A stretch of 64,000 nt of DNA from Streptomyces sp. NBC_00154 (GCF_026342835.1 NZ_JAPEMI010000001.1:1370501-1434500), one strand, 5' to 3'. Counted from the stretch's first letter, positions 13,226 to 21,818 are shown. Translations and numbers: made by a program. Notes: a model not told the origin generated them from the letters alone.

Positions 13226-13328
13226 GCTGATCTGACTCCTGTCGGATGAGTGGATCCGGACGATCGGGCTCCACTTGCCCCCATCATCGCGCGCGCATCG
13301 GCCCGGCCGAGGTGAGGGCCGGAAAACG

Positions 13329-13355
13329 AAAAAACCCCTCGCGGGTGCGAGAGGT
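13329..13355 (-). terminator. cimA leader attenuator
   Basis: On the minus strand an ACCTCTCGC-ACCC-GCGAGGGG hairpin (one bulge) runs straight into six U residues (13334-13329), about 100 bases before the cimA start and 54 bases after the leader-peptide stop. This is a textbook intrinsic terminator in an attenuator position. Confidence 0.8.
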
Positions 13356-13409
13356 CTGCGCGCGGGTCTGGGGCACGGTGGCCGCTCCGCATCTGGTGGT
13401 ACGGGACGG

Positions 13410-13445
13410 TCACTGCGGACCGGCGCGCCTGTTGCCAATAATCAT
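13410..13445 (-). CDS. cimA leader peptide, isoleucine-rich start
   Basis: An 11-residue ORF, MIIGNRRAGPQ, with two consecutive ATT isoleucine codons (rare in this GC-rich genome) straight after the ATG. It lies between the MFS terminator and the cimA attenuator. Ribosome stalling at Ile-Ile when Ile-tRNA is scarce could prevent terminator formation and allow cimA expression. The leader's later codons (GCGCGCCGGTC) are nearly complementary to GACCCGCGCGC just before the terminator stem, a possible competing pair. No clear Shine-Dalgarno is present, so translation may be leaderless; that is the weak point. Confidence 0.65.
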   Translation of the reverse strand: MIIGNRRAGPQ

Positions 13446-13457
13446 GACGAACAAGGA

Positions 13458-13491
13458 CACGGAGGCAGTCTCGCACAGCACTGCCTCCGTG
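13458..13491 (-). terminator. Terminator of the MHS transporter gene
   Basis: A perfect 12-base stem (CACGGAGGCAGT with ACTGCCTCCGTG) and a ten-base loop just past the transporter stop at 13504. It ends 12 bases before the cimA leader-peptide start codon. Confidence 0.75.
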
Positions 13492-13503
13492 CCGTCGCCC
13501 GTC

Positions 13504-14841
13504 TCAGGATGCGGGCGTGACGCTCGCCGCCTCGGACGGCTCCGCAGCCTGCCCGGTCTTCCCGTCGGTCGCGCCGACCCTGCCCAGGTCGATGTCGCGG
13601 GTCTCGCGCATCGTCAGATAGACGACGAGGGAGACCGCGGCGCAGCCCGCCACGTACCAGTAGAAGCCCGACTCGATGCCCGCGTCCTTGAACCAGAGCG
13701 CCACATATTCGGCGGTGCCGCCGAAGAGGGCGTTGGCAAGGGCGTACGGGAGGGCGACGCCGAGGGCGCGGATGCCGGTCGGGAAGAGCTCGGCCTTCAC
13801 ACAGGCGTTGATCGAGGTGTAGCCGGTGACGATGACCAGAGCGAGGAGCGCCAGGCCGAACGCGGGCCAGAAGGTCCCCGCGTTCTTGAGCATCGTCATG
13901 ATCGGCACGGTCAGGAAGGTGGAGCCGACGGCGAAGGTGATCAGCAGCGGGCGGCGGCCGACCCGGTCGGAGACCATGCCGGCCAGCGGCTGGATGCACA
14001 TGAAGACGAACAGGGCGCAGAAGCTGACGAGCGAGGCGGTGGACTTCTCCATGCCGGCGCTCCTGGAGAGGAACTTGGTGAGGTAGGTCGTGTACGTGTA
14101 GTACGCAACGGTCCCGCCCATGGTCAGCGCCATCACCAGGAACGCCTCGCGCTTGTGCTTCCACAGCACCTTCAGCGTGCCTCGGTCCTGCTCGGCGGCC
14201 GCGCCGGACTCGGCGTACACCTCGGTCTCCAGCATGGAGCGGCGCAGATAGAAGACGATGGCCGCGCCGAGCGCACCGACGACGAACGGGATGCGCCAGC
14301 CCCAGCTGTGCAGCGCCGCGTCGGACATGTTGCGCTGCAGGACGATCTGCAGGCCGAGGCCGACGAGCTGCCCTGCGGTCATGGACACGTACTGGAAGCT
14401 GGAGGCGAAGCCGCGCCGGTGGGGTGCGGACGCCTCGGTGAGGTACGTGGCGCTGGCCGCGTACTCACCGCCGACCGAGAGGCCCTGGAGGAGCCGGGCC
14501 ACCAGCAGGACGGCGACGCCGCCGTACCCCGCCACGGCGTAGGTCGGCGCGATGGCGATGAGGATCGCGGAGGCCGACATGAGGGTGACGGTGAGGGTCA
14601 GCGCGACCTTGCGCCCCTTACGGTCACCGATCCGGCCGAGCAGCCAGCCGCCGACCGGCCGCATGAAGAAGCCGACGGCGAAGATGCCCATGGTGTTCAT
14701 GAGATTCGCGGTCTCATTGCCCTCGGGGAAGAACGAATCCGCGAAGTAGACCGCGAAGGTCGCGTACACGAACCAGTCGAACCACTCGACCATGTTGCCG
14801 GCCGAGCCGACCCAGATTTTCTTCCACTGCTCTCGTCCCAT
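13504..14841 (-). CDS. MFS transporter, metabolite:proton symporter (MHS) family
   Basis: 445 residues with 12 predicted membrane helices. GNMVEWFDWFVYA near the N-terminus is the signature of the MHS family (alpha-ketoglutarate, shikimate and proline/betaine permeases), and GRIGDRKGRK is the conserved loop between helices 2 and 3. It imports a small carboxylate or zwitterion with protons. The substrate cannot be read from sequence. ATG at 14841. A TetR gene lies 143 bases upstream on the same strand, and two short palindromes between them may be its operator, so control by that regulator is plausible. Confidence 0.88.
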   Translation of the reverse strand: MGREQWKKIWVGSAGNMVEWFDWFVYATFAVYFADSFFPEGNETANLMNTMGIFAVGFFMRPVGGWLLGRIGDRKGRKVALTLTVTLMSASAILIAIAPTYAVAGYGGVAVLLVARLLQGLSVGGEYAASATYLTEASAPHRRGFASSFQYVSMTAGQLVGLGLQIVLQRNMSDAALHSWGWRIPFVVGALGAAIVFYLRRSMLETEVYAESGAAAEQDRGTLKVLWKHKREAFLVMALTMGGTVAYYTYTTYLTKFLSRSAGMEKSTASLVSFCALFVFMCIQPLAGMVSDRVGRRPLLITFAVGSTFLTVPIMTMLKNAGTFWPAFGLALLALVIVTGYTSINACVKAELFPTGIRALGVALPYALANALFGGTAEYVALWFKDAGIESGFYWYVAGCAAVSLVVYLTMRETRDIDLGRVGATDGKTGQAAEPSEAASVTPAS

Positions 14842-14890
14842 GGTCTGTCACCGTGCCCCAACGGCCAGGAACGTAACAAGAGTGCATAGG

Positions 14891-14920
14891 GCAACGATCA
14901 TGCGTACTTACGTGCGTTGC
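14891..14920. promoter_or_regulatory. Possible TetR operator upstream of the MHS transporter
   Basis: GCAACG and CGTTGC bracket a 30-base stretch that also contains CGTA-CT-TACG. It lies between the TetR stop and the transporter start. Two overlapping inverted repeats with offset centres fit a TetR site but are not conclusive. Confidence 0.35.
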
Positions 14921-14984
14921 GTTCACGGCCGAGCGAACAGCCGCGGGCGCAAGCCGGCTTGCGCAGCGCTGACGGGTGGCGGCG

Positions 14985-15584
14985 TCAGGCGAGCGACTCG
15001 TCCAGGAACTCCCGCACATGGGCGAGGATTCCGCCCCGGTCGGTTCCCGGCAGGCCGATCGCCACATGGATGCTGAACCCGTCGAGCAGGGCGCGCAGCC
15101 GGGTCGCATACCGTTCGGCGTCGACGGCCCGGAACTCGCCGCGCGAGGCGCCCTCCGCCAGCAGCGCCACCAGGTCCCGGTGCCAGGCCCGCTCGATGGC
15201 GGCCTGCCGGGCACGCGCGTCGGCGTCGGCGTTCTGCGAGCGGTTCCAGACCTCCAGCCAGAGCGTCCAGTGCGGATCGCGGTGGCCGTCCGGGATGTAC
15301 AGATCGACGTACGCGTCGAGCCGCTCGCGGACCGGGGTCTGCCGGGCCAGCAGTTCGCTCCGCTGTGCGCCGAGCCTGCCCTCGCTCCACTCCAGGGCCT
15401 GCAGCAGCAGCTCGTCCTTGGTGCGGAAGTAGTAGAGGAGATGCCCGCTGCTCATGGAGACCTCACGGCCGAGACCGGCCATCGTTAGGCCGTCCAGACC
15501 GCGTTCGGCGATGGTCGCCATGGCGGCGGCCAGCACCTCCTCCCGGGGCGGGGCGGTGTTGCGGCGGCGCGGGCCGGGGGTCAC
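14985..15584 (-). CDS. TetR-family transcriptional regulator
   Basis: 199 residues from GTG at 15584, which has GGGAG seven bases upstream; the frame stays open to 15728 but that extension is Arg/Ser/Pro-rich and overlaps the upstream gene. The helix-turn-helix reads GLDGLTMAGLGREVSMSSGHLLYYFRTKDELL, of the BetI-like kind. It follows the agmatine deiminase gene by 97 bases, so it is probably the local repressor of the urease/agmatine operon or of the adjacent transporter. The ligand is unknown; agmatine or a polyamine would be a reasonable guess from context only. Confidence 0.85.
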   Translation of the reverse strand: MTPGPRRRNTAPPREEVLAAAMATIAERGLDGLTMAGLGREVSMSSGHLLYYFRTKDELLLQALEWSEGRLGAQRSELLARQTPVRERLDAYVDLYIPDGHRDPHWTLWLEVWNRSQNADADARARQAAIERAWHRDLVALLAEGASRGEFRAVDAERYATRLRALLDGFSIHVAIGLPGTDRGGILAHVREFLDESLA

Positions 15585-15681
15585 GGGCGGGCTCCCGCGG
15601 TCCCGTCGTCCGGCGCCGGACGGGTGCGCCGGAGCGCGTGACCCTGTACGGCGTGCCGGACGTCGCTCTCCATCGAATCCA

Positions 15682-16701
15682 TCAGACCCTCGGCTGCTGC
15701 TGCGTGATGCAGTGGATACCTCCACCACCGGCGAAGATCGTACGTGCGTCGACCAGGGTCACGGTCCGCTCGGGGTAGAGGCGGCGGAAGATACCCGCGG
15801 CGATCTCGTCGCGGGGGTCGTCGAAGCCGCACAGCACCACGCCGCCGTTGCAGACGTAGTGGTTGATGTACGAGTAGTCGACCCAGTGACCGTCCTCGTC
15901 CTGCACCACGGTCGGGGCAGGGACCTCGACGACCTCCAGGGGACGGCCCCGGGCGTCGGTCCGGGACCTGAGCATCTCCACGTTCTCCTTGCAGAGCTCG
16001 TGGTCGGGGTGGGACGGGTCCGGCTGGGTGTGGACGACGACGACTCCGGGGCCGGCGAACGCGGCGACGATGTCGACATGGCCGAGGGTGCCGAAGCCGT
16101 GCGGCGGGTAGTCGCCGGTCAGACCGCACTTCAGCCAGATCGCCTTCGTGGTGCCCAGCCTGGCGTGGATCTCGGCCTCGACCATTTCCTTGGTCCAGCC
16201 CGGGTTGCGTTCCTTGCCGAGCTGGACGGTCTCGGTGAGCAGGACGGTGCCCTCGCCGTCGACGTGGATGCCGCCGCCCTCGTTGACCAGCGGCGAACTG
16301 TGCACGGGGACCCCTGCGAGATCCGCGACATGACGCGCGATCTTCGCATCGTGTTCCCAGGTCGCCCAGTCCTGTGCGCCCCAGCCGTTGAAGACCCAGT
16401 CCACGGCGGCCAGTTGGCTGCCGTCAGTGACGAAGGTCGGACCGATGTCACGCATCCAGGCGTCGTCCAGTTCGCGCTCGGCCAGGTCGATGTCCGGTCC
16501 GAGTGCGGCGCGGGCGCCCTCCGCCTGGCCGGGACCGACGACCATGGTGACCGGCTCGAAGCGGCGTACGGCGCGGGCCACCGAGGTCCATGCCCTGCGG
16601 GACTCGGCGAGGTCGTCACCGGTGAACGTGACGTTGGGTCCCGGCCAGGCCATCCAGGTGCGCTCGTGCGGGGCCCACTCGGGCGGCATACGGAAGGTCA
16701 T
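15682..16701 (-). CDS. aguA: Agmatine deiminase
   Basis: 339 residues of the PPADF family. The N-terminus is MTFRMPPEWAPHERTWMAWP. Further motifs are DDAWMRDIGPTFV, LVNEGGGIHVDGEGT and the C-terminal GGGGIHCITQQQP carrying the catalytic Cys. It converts agmatine to N-carbamoylputrescine and ammonia in the cytoplasm. ATG at 16701 has GAGGAG nine bases upstream. It starts 19 bases after the urease alpha stop, so the three genes are almost certainly co-transcribed. Arginine-derived agmatine used as a nitrogen source is the obvious setting. No N-carbamoylputrescine amidase gene is visible here, which makes the urease partnership interesting. Confidence 0.9.
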   Translation of the reverse strand: MTFRMPPEWAPHERTWMAWPGPNVTFTGDDLAESRRAWTSVARAVRRFEPVTMVVGPGQAEGARAALGPDIDLAERELDDAWMRDIGPTFVTDGSQLAAVDWVFNGWGAQDWATWEHDAKIARHVADLAGVPVHSSPLVNEGGGIHVDGEGTVLLTETVQLGKERNPGWTKEMVEAEIHARLGTTKAIWLKCGLTGDYPPHGFGTLGHVDIVAAFAGPGVVVVHTQPDPSHPDHELCKENVEMLRSRTDARGRPLEVVEVPAPTVVQDEDGHWVDYSYINHYVCNGGVVLCGFDDPRDEIAAGIFRRLYPERTVTLVDARTIFAGGGGIHCITQQQPRV

Positions 16702-16720
16702 GTCGTCGGACTCCTCGTTC

Positions 16721-18403
16721 TTACAGGAAATAGAGACGGTTGAGGGAGATCGATTCGGCGGGTCCCGAGCGCACCGGGTCACCGTCCAGCGTGACCAGGC
16801 CGCTGTGCCCGTCCACCGCCACGTCCCCGATACGGGAGTTGAGCCGGAGATCGGCCGGGCCGATCCCGCGGGTGCCGCGTACGGCGACCCTGCGCCGTCG
16901 CGTCGGCATCTGGTCGGAGCCCAGCTCGGTCGCAGCCTTTGCCACGAAGGCCACCGAGAGGTCCGCGGGGGTCGCTCCGTACGCTCCGAACTGCGGTCCC
17001 AGGACGAGGGGTTCACAGGTGTCGGTCGCGGCGTTGGGGTCGCCCGTCACTCCGTAGGCCGGGAAGCCCGACTTCAGCACGAGCTGGGGCTTGGCACCGA
17101 AGTACTGCGGCTTCCAGAGCACGATGTCGGCGAGCTTGCCCACCTCGATCGATCCGATCTCGTGCGCGAGACCGTGCGCGATGGCGGGGTTGATCGTCAG
17201 CTTCGCCATGTAGCGCAGTACCCGGGCGTTGTCGTCGTGCGCGCCGTCGCCCTCCATCGGGCCCAGCTCGGCCTTCATCTTCCCGGCCATGGCGAAGGTG
17301 CGGCGTACGGTCTCGCCCGCGCGCCCCATCCCCTGGGCGTCCGACGAGGTGATGCCGATCGCGCCGAGGTCGTGCAGCACGTCCTCGGCGCCCATCGTCC
17401 CGGCCCTGATCCGGTCCCGCGCCATGGCGGCGTCCCCGGGCAGGTCGGTCTTGAGGTCGTGTACGGAGACGATCATCCCGTAGTGCTCGGCGACCGCGTC
17501 CCGGCCGAACGGCAGGGTCGGATTGGTGGAGGAGCCGATCACGTTCGGGACGCCCGCCATCTTGAGGACGTTCGGTACGTGCCCGCCCCCGCAGCCCTCG
17601 ATGTGGAAGGCGTGGATCGTCCGGCCGTCCAGGACGCGCAGGGTGTCCTCGACGGAAAGGCATTCGTTCAGCCCGTCGCTGTGGAGCGCGACCTGTACGT
17701 CGTGCTCCTCGGCGACCCGCAGGGCCGTGTCGAGCGCCCGGGTGTGCGCGCCCATGTCCTCGTGCACCTTGAAGCCGGACGCGCCGCCTTCGGCGAGCGC
17801 CTCCACCAGCGGCGCGTCGTCGGAGGACGAACCGCGGGCCAGGAAGCCGATGTTGACCGGCCAGGCGTCGAAGGCGTTGAAGGCGTGGCGCAGTGCCCAC
17901 GGCGAGTTGACACCGACGCCCCAGACGGGGCCGAACTCCTGGCCGATGACGGTGGTGACACCGGAGGCGAGCGAGGCCTCCATGATGCGCGGCGAGAGCA
18001 GATGGACATGGGTGTCGACGGCGCCGGCCGTGGCGATCATGCCCTCGCCGGACACGATCGTGGTGCCCGTACCGACGACGACGTCCACGCCGTCGAGCGT
18101 GTCCGGGTTCCCGGCCCGTCCGATCGAGCAGATCCGGCCTTCGCGGATGCCGATGGAGACCTTCCGGATGCCCAGCGACGCGTCGATGACCAGCACATTG
18201 CTGATGACGACGTCACAGGTGTCGCGTACGGCGGCGGCCTTGAGATGCAGGCCGTCGCGCGCGGTCTTGCCGAAACCGGCCAGGAACTCGTCGCCGGGCG
18301 CCTGCGCGTCCGACTCGACGCGCACCACCAGACCGGAGTCGCCGAGGACGACCCGGTCGCCGGCGCGCGGCCCGTGGACCGAGGCGTATGCGTAGGGGTC
18401 CAT
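16721..18403 (-). CDS. ureC: Urease alpha subunit, divergent
   Basis: 560 residues. Nickel ligands are all present: HVH in DTHVHLLSP, the carbamylated Lys in GFKVHEDMG, His in ALHSDGLNE, His in AFHIEGCGGGH and Asp in TSSDAQGMGR. The active-site flap is altered: the usual VCHHL reads SVHDL, so the flap Cys (Klebsiella Cys319) is Val and the following His is Asp, while the catalytic His320 and Arg336 equivalents are kept. ATG at 18403 shares one base with the ureAB stop. No ureDEFG nickel-insertion genes are in the window, so maturation would rely on genes elsewhere. It may be a second urease or act on a related ureido compound. Confidence 0.88.
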   Translation of the reverse strand: MDPYAYASVHGPRAGDRVVLGDSGLVVRVESDAQAPGDEFLAGFGKTARDGLHLKAAAVRDTCDVVISNVLVIDASLGIRKVSIGIREGRICSIGRAGNPDTLDGVDVVVGTGTTIVSGEGMIATAGAVDTHVHLLSPRIMEASLASGVTTVIGQEFGPVWGVGVNSPWALRHAFNAFDAWPVNIGFLARGSSSDDAPLVEALAEGGASGFKVHEDMGAHTRALDTALRVAEEHDVQVALHSDGLNECLSVEDTLRVLDGRTIHAFHIEGCGGGHVPNVLKMAGVPNVIGSSTNPTLPFGRDAVAEHYGMIVSVHDLKTDLPGDAAMARDRIRAGTMGAEDVLHDLGAIGITSSDAQGMGRAGETVRRTFAMAGKMKAELGPMEGDGAHDDNARVLRYMAKLTINPAIAHGLAHEIGSIEVGKLADIVLWKPQYFGAKPQLVLKSGFPAYGVTGDPNAATDTCEPLVLGPQFGAYGATPADLSVAFVAKAATELGSDQMPTRRRRVAVRGTRGIGPADLRLNSRIGDVAVDGHSGLVTLDGDPVRSGPAESISLNRLYFL

Positions 18404-19098
18404 CAGGCGTCCTCCGCTCCGAGATAGCCGCAGGCCGCCGCACGCCGCAGGGCCTCTTCCTTCGCTCCGGGCGCGTCCAGCGGACCGTCGACCAGACCCG
18501 CGAAGCCGATCGCGATCCGGGCGCCGCCGATCGGCAGCAGGCCGACCTCGGTCTCGCCGCCCGGGTCGAAGCGGACCGACGCTCCGGCCGGGACGCACAG
18601 CCGCATTCCGTACGCCGCGGCTCGGTCGAAGTCGAGCCGCGGGTTGACCTCGAAGAAGTGGAAGTGCGAGGTGACGCTGACCGGGACGGTCGCGGTGTTG
18701 CGCACGGTCAGCCGCAATTCGGGCCGGGGCTCGGCGTGCGGCGGTGCGGGCAGTACGGCGCCGGGCGCGGCGTCCGCCCGCCGGACTCCGGTGCCGGCGC
18801 CTATGGGGTCGGAGACGACGGCGAGCCGGGACCCGTCGTCGAAGACGGCCTCCACATGCACCTCCGTGACCACGTCCGCCACGCCGGGCAGGACGTCGTC
18901 GGGTCCCAGCACGCTGCGCGCGGCGTCGATCGCCTCCGCGAGCCGCCGCCCGTCCCGGGCCGCCTCGCAGACGGTGTCCGCGATGAGCGCGGTCGCCTCG
19001 GGGATATTGAGCCTCAGGCCACGCGCGCGGCGTGCCCGTGCCAGTTCGGCGGCGCCGAAGAGCAGCAGCCGGTCACGCTCGGTCGGGGTCAGTCGCAC
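18403..19098 (-). CDS. ureAB: Fused urease gamma-beta subunit
   Basis: 231 residues. Residues 1-100 match the gamma subunit (MRLTPTERDRLLLFGAAELARARRARGLRLN, then ATALIADTVCEAARDGR), and the rest the beta subunit (VRNTATVPVSVTSHFHFFEVNPRLDFDR). The fusion resembles the two-subunit ureases of Helicobacter, but here it arises in an actinomycete. GTG at 19098 has AGGAGG nine bases upstream. It is the first gene of the urease-agmatine deiminase operon and joins ureC by a TGATG overlap. Confidence 0.88.
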   Translation of the reverse strand: MRLTPTERDRLLLFGAAELARARRARGLRLNIPEATALIADTVCEAARDGRRLAEAIDAARSVLGPDDVLPGVADVVTEVHVEAVFDDGSRLAVVSDPIGAGTGVRRADAAPGAVLPAPPHAEPRPELRLTVRNTATVPVSVTSHFHFFEVNPRLDFDRAAAYGMRLCVPAGASVRFDPGGETEVGLLPIGGARIAIGFAGLVDGPLDAPGAKEEALRRAAACGYLGAEDA

Positions 19099-19302
19099 GT
19101 CACCACACCTCCTGTTTGAGCATCACTCTAACCATGGATCCCCCGTATGAAAACCATGAGTGAGGCACATACTCGGCATCACATAGAGTGGCACTCAAAC
19201 CGTCGGACAGGGATGGCCTCGTGCGCGCAGCGCTCCGCGCGACCTCGTCCCGAAAGCCGTCAGCCCGGGCGACCGGCACGCGGGGGCGGCCGCGCGCAAA
19301 AA

Positions 19303-19344
19303 CGACTTCGCCCGCCCTGGCGGCTGCCGGGGCGGGCGAAGTCG
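19303..19344 (-). terminator. Terminator of ilvE
   Basis: A 15-base stem (19303-19317 with 19330-19344) followed on the minus strand by five U residues (19302-19298), right after the ilvE stop at 19359. A strong intrinsic terminator. Confidence 0.85.
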
Positions 19345-19358
19345 TACGGGACCGTGAA

Positions 19359-20447
19359 TCACCCGAGCGGGTGCATCCAGCCGTGGGTGTCCGCCGCGAT
19401 ACCGCGCTGGACGTCGAGGAGCCGGTCGCGCAGCTTCATCGTGACCTCGCCGGGCTTGCCGTCGCTCTGGGTCCACTCGCCGCCCGCGGACTTGACGACG
19501 CCGACGGGGGTGATGACGGCGGCTGTGCCACAGGCGAAGACCTCGGTGAGGGTGCCGTTCTCGGTGTCGGCGCGCCACTGGTCGATGGAGACGCGGCCCT
19601 CCTCGGACTCGTAGCCGAGGTCACGGGCGACCCGGAGCAGCGAGTCACGGGTGACACCGGCGAGCAGCGAGCCGGTCAGGGCCGGGGTGACGATCTTGTC
19701 CCCGTACACGAAGTACAGGTTCATGCCACCGAGCTCCTCGACCCACTTGTGCTCGACCGCGTCGAGGTAGGCGACCTGCTCGCAGCCCTTCTCGGCGGCC
19801 TCGGCCTGGGCGAGGAGGGACGCGGCGTAGTTGCCGCCGGTCTTGGCGTCGCCCATACCGCCGGGGACGGCGCGGACCCGGTTCTCGGAGAGCCAGATGG
19901 AGACCGGCTTCACACCGCCGGGGAAGTAGGCGCCGGCGGGCGAGGCGATGACGATGAAGAGGTACTCGTTGGCGGGCTTCACACCGAGGCCGACCTCGGA
20001 CGCGATCATGAAGGGGCGCAGGTAGAGCGACCCCTCGCCGCCGTGCGCGGGAACCCATGCCTTGTCCTGCTGGACCAGCACGTCGCACGCCTCGATGAAC
20101 GTCTCCACCGGCAGCTCGGGCATGGCGAGACGGTGCGCGGAGCGCTGGAAGCGCTTGGCGTTGGCCTCGGGGCGGAACGTGGCCACCGATCCGTCGGGCT
20201 GGCGGTAGGCCTTGAGCCCCTCGAAGATCTCCTGCGCGTAGTGCAGGACGTTGGTGGCGGGGTCGATCGACAGCGGGCCGTAGGGGACGAGCTGGCCGTC
20301 GTGCCAGCCGCGGCCTTCGGTCCACTTGATGATCACCATGTGATCGGTGAAGTAGCGGCCGAATCCGGGGTTGGCCAGGATCGCCTCGCGCTCCGCGTCG
20401 GACAGCGGGGTGGAAGAAGGCTTGAGCTCGATCGTGGGCGTCGTCAT
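19359..20447 (-). CDS. ilvE: Branched-chain amino-acid aminotransferase
   Basis: 362 residues, a class IV PLP aminotransferase. [15 protein letters not shown] and [17 protein letters not shown] are family motifs. The PLP-binding Lys is in [13 protein letters not shown], followed by [12 protein letters not shown] and [15 protein letters not shown]. It interconverts Leu, Ile and Val with their 2-oxo acids. ATG at 20447. It stands alone between two hairpins, with its own promoter region upstream (TTGTGA, 16 bases, TAGCAC) and a palindrome at the expected transcription start. Confidence 0.95.
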   Translation of the reverse strand: MTTPTIELKPSSTPLSDAEREAILANPGFGRYFTDHMVIIKWTEGRGWHDGQLVPYGPLSIDPATNVLHYAQEIFEGLKAYRQPDGSVATFRPEANAKRFQRSAHRLAMPELPVETFIEACDVLVQQDKAWVPAHGGEGSLYLRPFMIASEVGLGVKPANEYLFIVIASPAGAYFPGGVKPVSIWLSENRVRAVPGGMGDAKTGGNYAASLLAQAEAAEKGCEQVAYLDAVEHKWVEELGGMNLYFVYGDKIVTPALTGSLLAGVTRDSLLRVARDLGYESEEGRVSIDQWRADTENGTLTEVFACGTAAVITPVGVVKSAGGEWTQSDGKPGEVTMKLRDRLLDVQRGIAADTHGWMHPLG

Positions 20448-20499
20448 GAGTGCGTGTCCTTCACCGGTTTTGTGTGTGAGGGACCGCGCTCACGCCGCT

Positions 20500-20539
20500 C
20501 CTGTCAGACAGGTGCTAGGACGTCCGAGCTTTATCACAA
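20500..20539 (-). promoter_or_regulatory. ilvE promoter with a start-site palindrome
   Basis: On the minus strand TTGTGA (20539-20534) and TAGCAC (20517-20512), 16 bases apart, form a weak sigma-70-type promoter. CCTGTC-A-GACAGG (20500-20512), a perfect 13-base palindrome, overlaps the -10 end and the predicted start site, a position suited to repression. Confidence 0.4.
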
Positions 20540-20636
20540 GCCACGGTCCCGTTCGATTATCGCTCGATGGGGGCCATGCACGAAATGACGTGATTGCGGT
20601 CCAGGGATCGATGGTGGCACCCGGGACCACGCAGGA

Positions 20637-20671
20637 GAAGCCGCCGGGTGCGGTTGCGACCCGGCGGCTTC
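20637..20671 (-). terminator. Terminator of leuB
   Basis: A perfect 13-base stem (GAAGCCGCCGGGT with ACCCGGCGGCTTC) and nine-base loop just beyond the leuB stop at 20689. Confidence 0.8.
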
Positions 20672-20688
20672 GAAGTGGAGTCGTCAGG

Positions 20689-21729
20689 TCAGCTCGCTAC
20701 GCGTACCGCGAGCGCGTCGCCGATTTCCGAGGTGGTACGAGGGGTGTCGCCACGCTCCGCGAGGTCGGCGGAGACGGCGTCCTCGATGCGCACGGCCTCG
20801 GCCTCGTAGCCGAGGTGGCGCAGCAGGAGGGCGACGGAGAGGATCGCGGCCGTGGGGTCGGCCTTGCCCTGACCCGCGATGTCCGGGGCGGAGCCGTGGA
20901 CCGGCTCGAACATCGAGGGGAACTCGCCGCTCGGGTTGATGTTGCCCGAGGCCGCGACGCCGATGCCGCCGGAGACGGCCGCGGCGAGGTCGGTGATGAT
21001 GTCGCCGAAGAGGTTGTCGGTGACGATCACGTCGAACCGCTCGGGCTGCGTGACGAGGAAGATCGTCGCCGCGTCCACGTGCAGGTAGTCGGTGGTGACG
21101 TCCGGGAACTCGGCCGCGACCTTGTTGAAGATGTTGGTCCACAGGTGCCCGGCATAGGTCAGCACGTTGTTCTTGTGGACCAGCGTCAGCTTCCTGCGCG
21201 GGCGCGCCTGGGCGCGGGCGAAGGCGTCACGGACCACACGCTCGACGCCGAACGCGGTGTTGACCGAGACCTCGGTGGCGACCTCGTGCGGGGTGCCGGT
21301 GCGGATCGAGCCGCCGTTGCCGGTGTACGGGCCCTCGGTGCCCTCGCGGACCACGACGAAGTCGATCTCCGGCTGACCCTTGAGCGGGGTCGCGACACCC
21401 GGAAGGAGCTTCGACGGCCGCAGGTTCACATGGTGGTCGAAGAGGAAACGAAGCTTCAGCAGGAAGCCGCGCTCCAGGACGCCGGACGGGACCGAGGGGT
21501 CACCGATCGCACCGAGCAGGATTGCGTCGTGCTGCTTGAGCGCCTGGACATCCGCGTCGGTGAGGGTCTCACCGGTCGCGTGGTACCGCTTGGCGCCGAA
21601 GTCGAACTCCTTGGTCTCCAGCTTCACATCCTGCGGGAGAACAGCATTGAGGACCTTGAGGCCCTGAGCCACGACCTCCTGGCCGATACCGTCACCAGGG
21701 ATCACTGCGAGATTGATGCTGCGAGACAT
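20689..21729 (-). CDS. leuB: 3-isopropylmalate dehydrogenase
   Basis: 346 residues, the short actinobacterial type. The N-terminus [16 protein letters not shown], the substrate region [15 protein letters not shown] and the metal/NAD site [23 protein letters not shown] followed by [15 protein letters not shown] are diagnostic. It oxidises and decarboxylates 3-isopropylmalate in leucine synthesis using NAD. ATG at 21729. It is transcribed alone; leuCD and leuA are not in the window. I saw no leader-peptide attenuator in the short upstream region. Confidence 0.95.
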   Translation of the reverse strand: MSRSINLAVIPGDGIGQEVVAQGLKVLNAVLPQDVKLETKEFDFGAKRYHATGETLTDADVQALKQHDAILLGAIGDPSVPSGVLERGFLLKLRFLFDHHVNLRPSKLLPGVATPLKGQPEIDFVVVREGTEGPYTGNGGSIRTGTPHEVATEVSVNTAFGVERVVRDAFARAQARPRRKLTLVHKNNVLTYAGHLWTNIFNKVAAEFPDVTTDYLHVDAATIFLVTQPERFDVIVTDNLFGDIITDLAAAVSGGIGVAASGNINPSGEFPSMFEPVHGSAPDIAGQGKADPTAAILSVALLLRHLGYEAEAVRIEDAVSADLAERGDTPRTTSEIGDALAVRVAS

Positions 21730-21807
21730 ATCGGCACCCTACTGCTCGTCCCACCCCATGACATTTTGCGTCCACCATACGGACACATGGGGAGCTGTAC
21801 GTGTACC

Positions 21808-21818
21808 GTTCACCCACT
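21808..21818 (+). promoter_or_regulatory. Possible PHO-box repeat unit
   Basis: GTTCACCCACT matches one 11-base unit of the streptomycete PhoP box. Neighbouring units are poor, so a full site is not established. It lies 40 bases upstream of the phosphatase start, where PhoP control would make sense. Confidence 0.3.
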
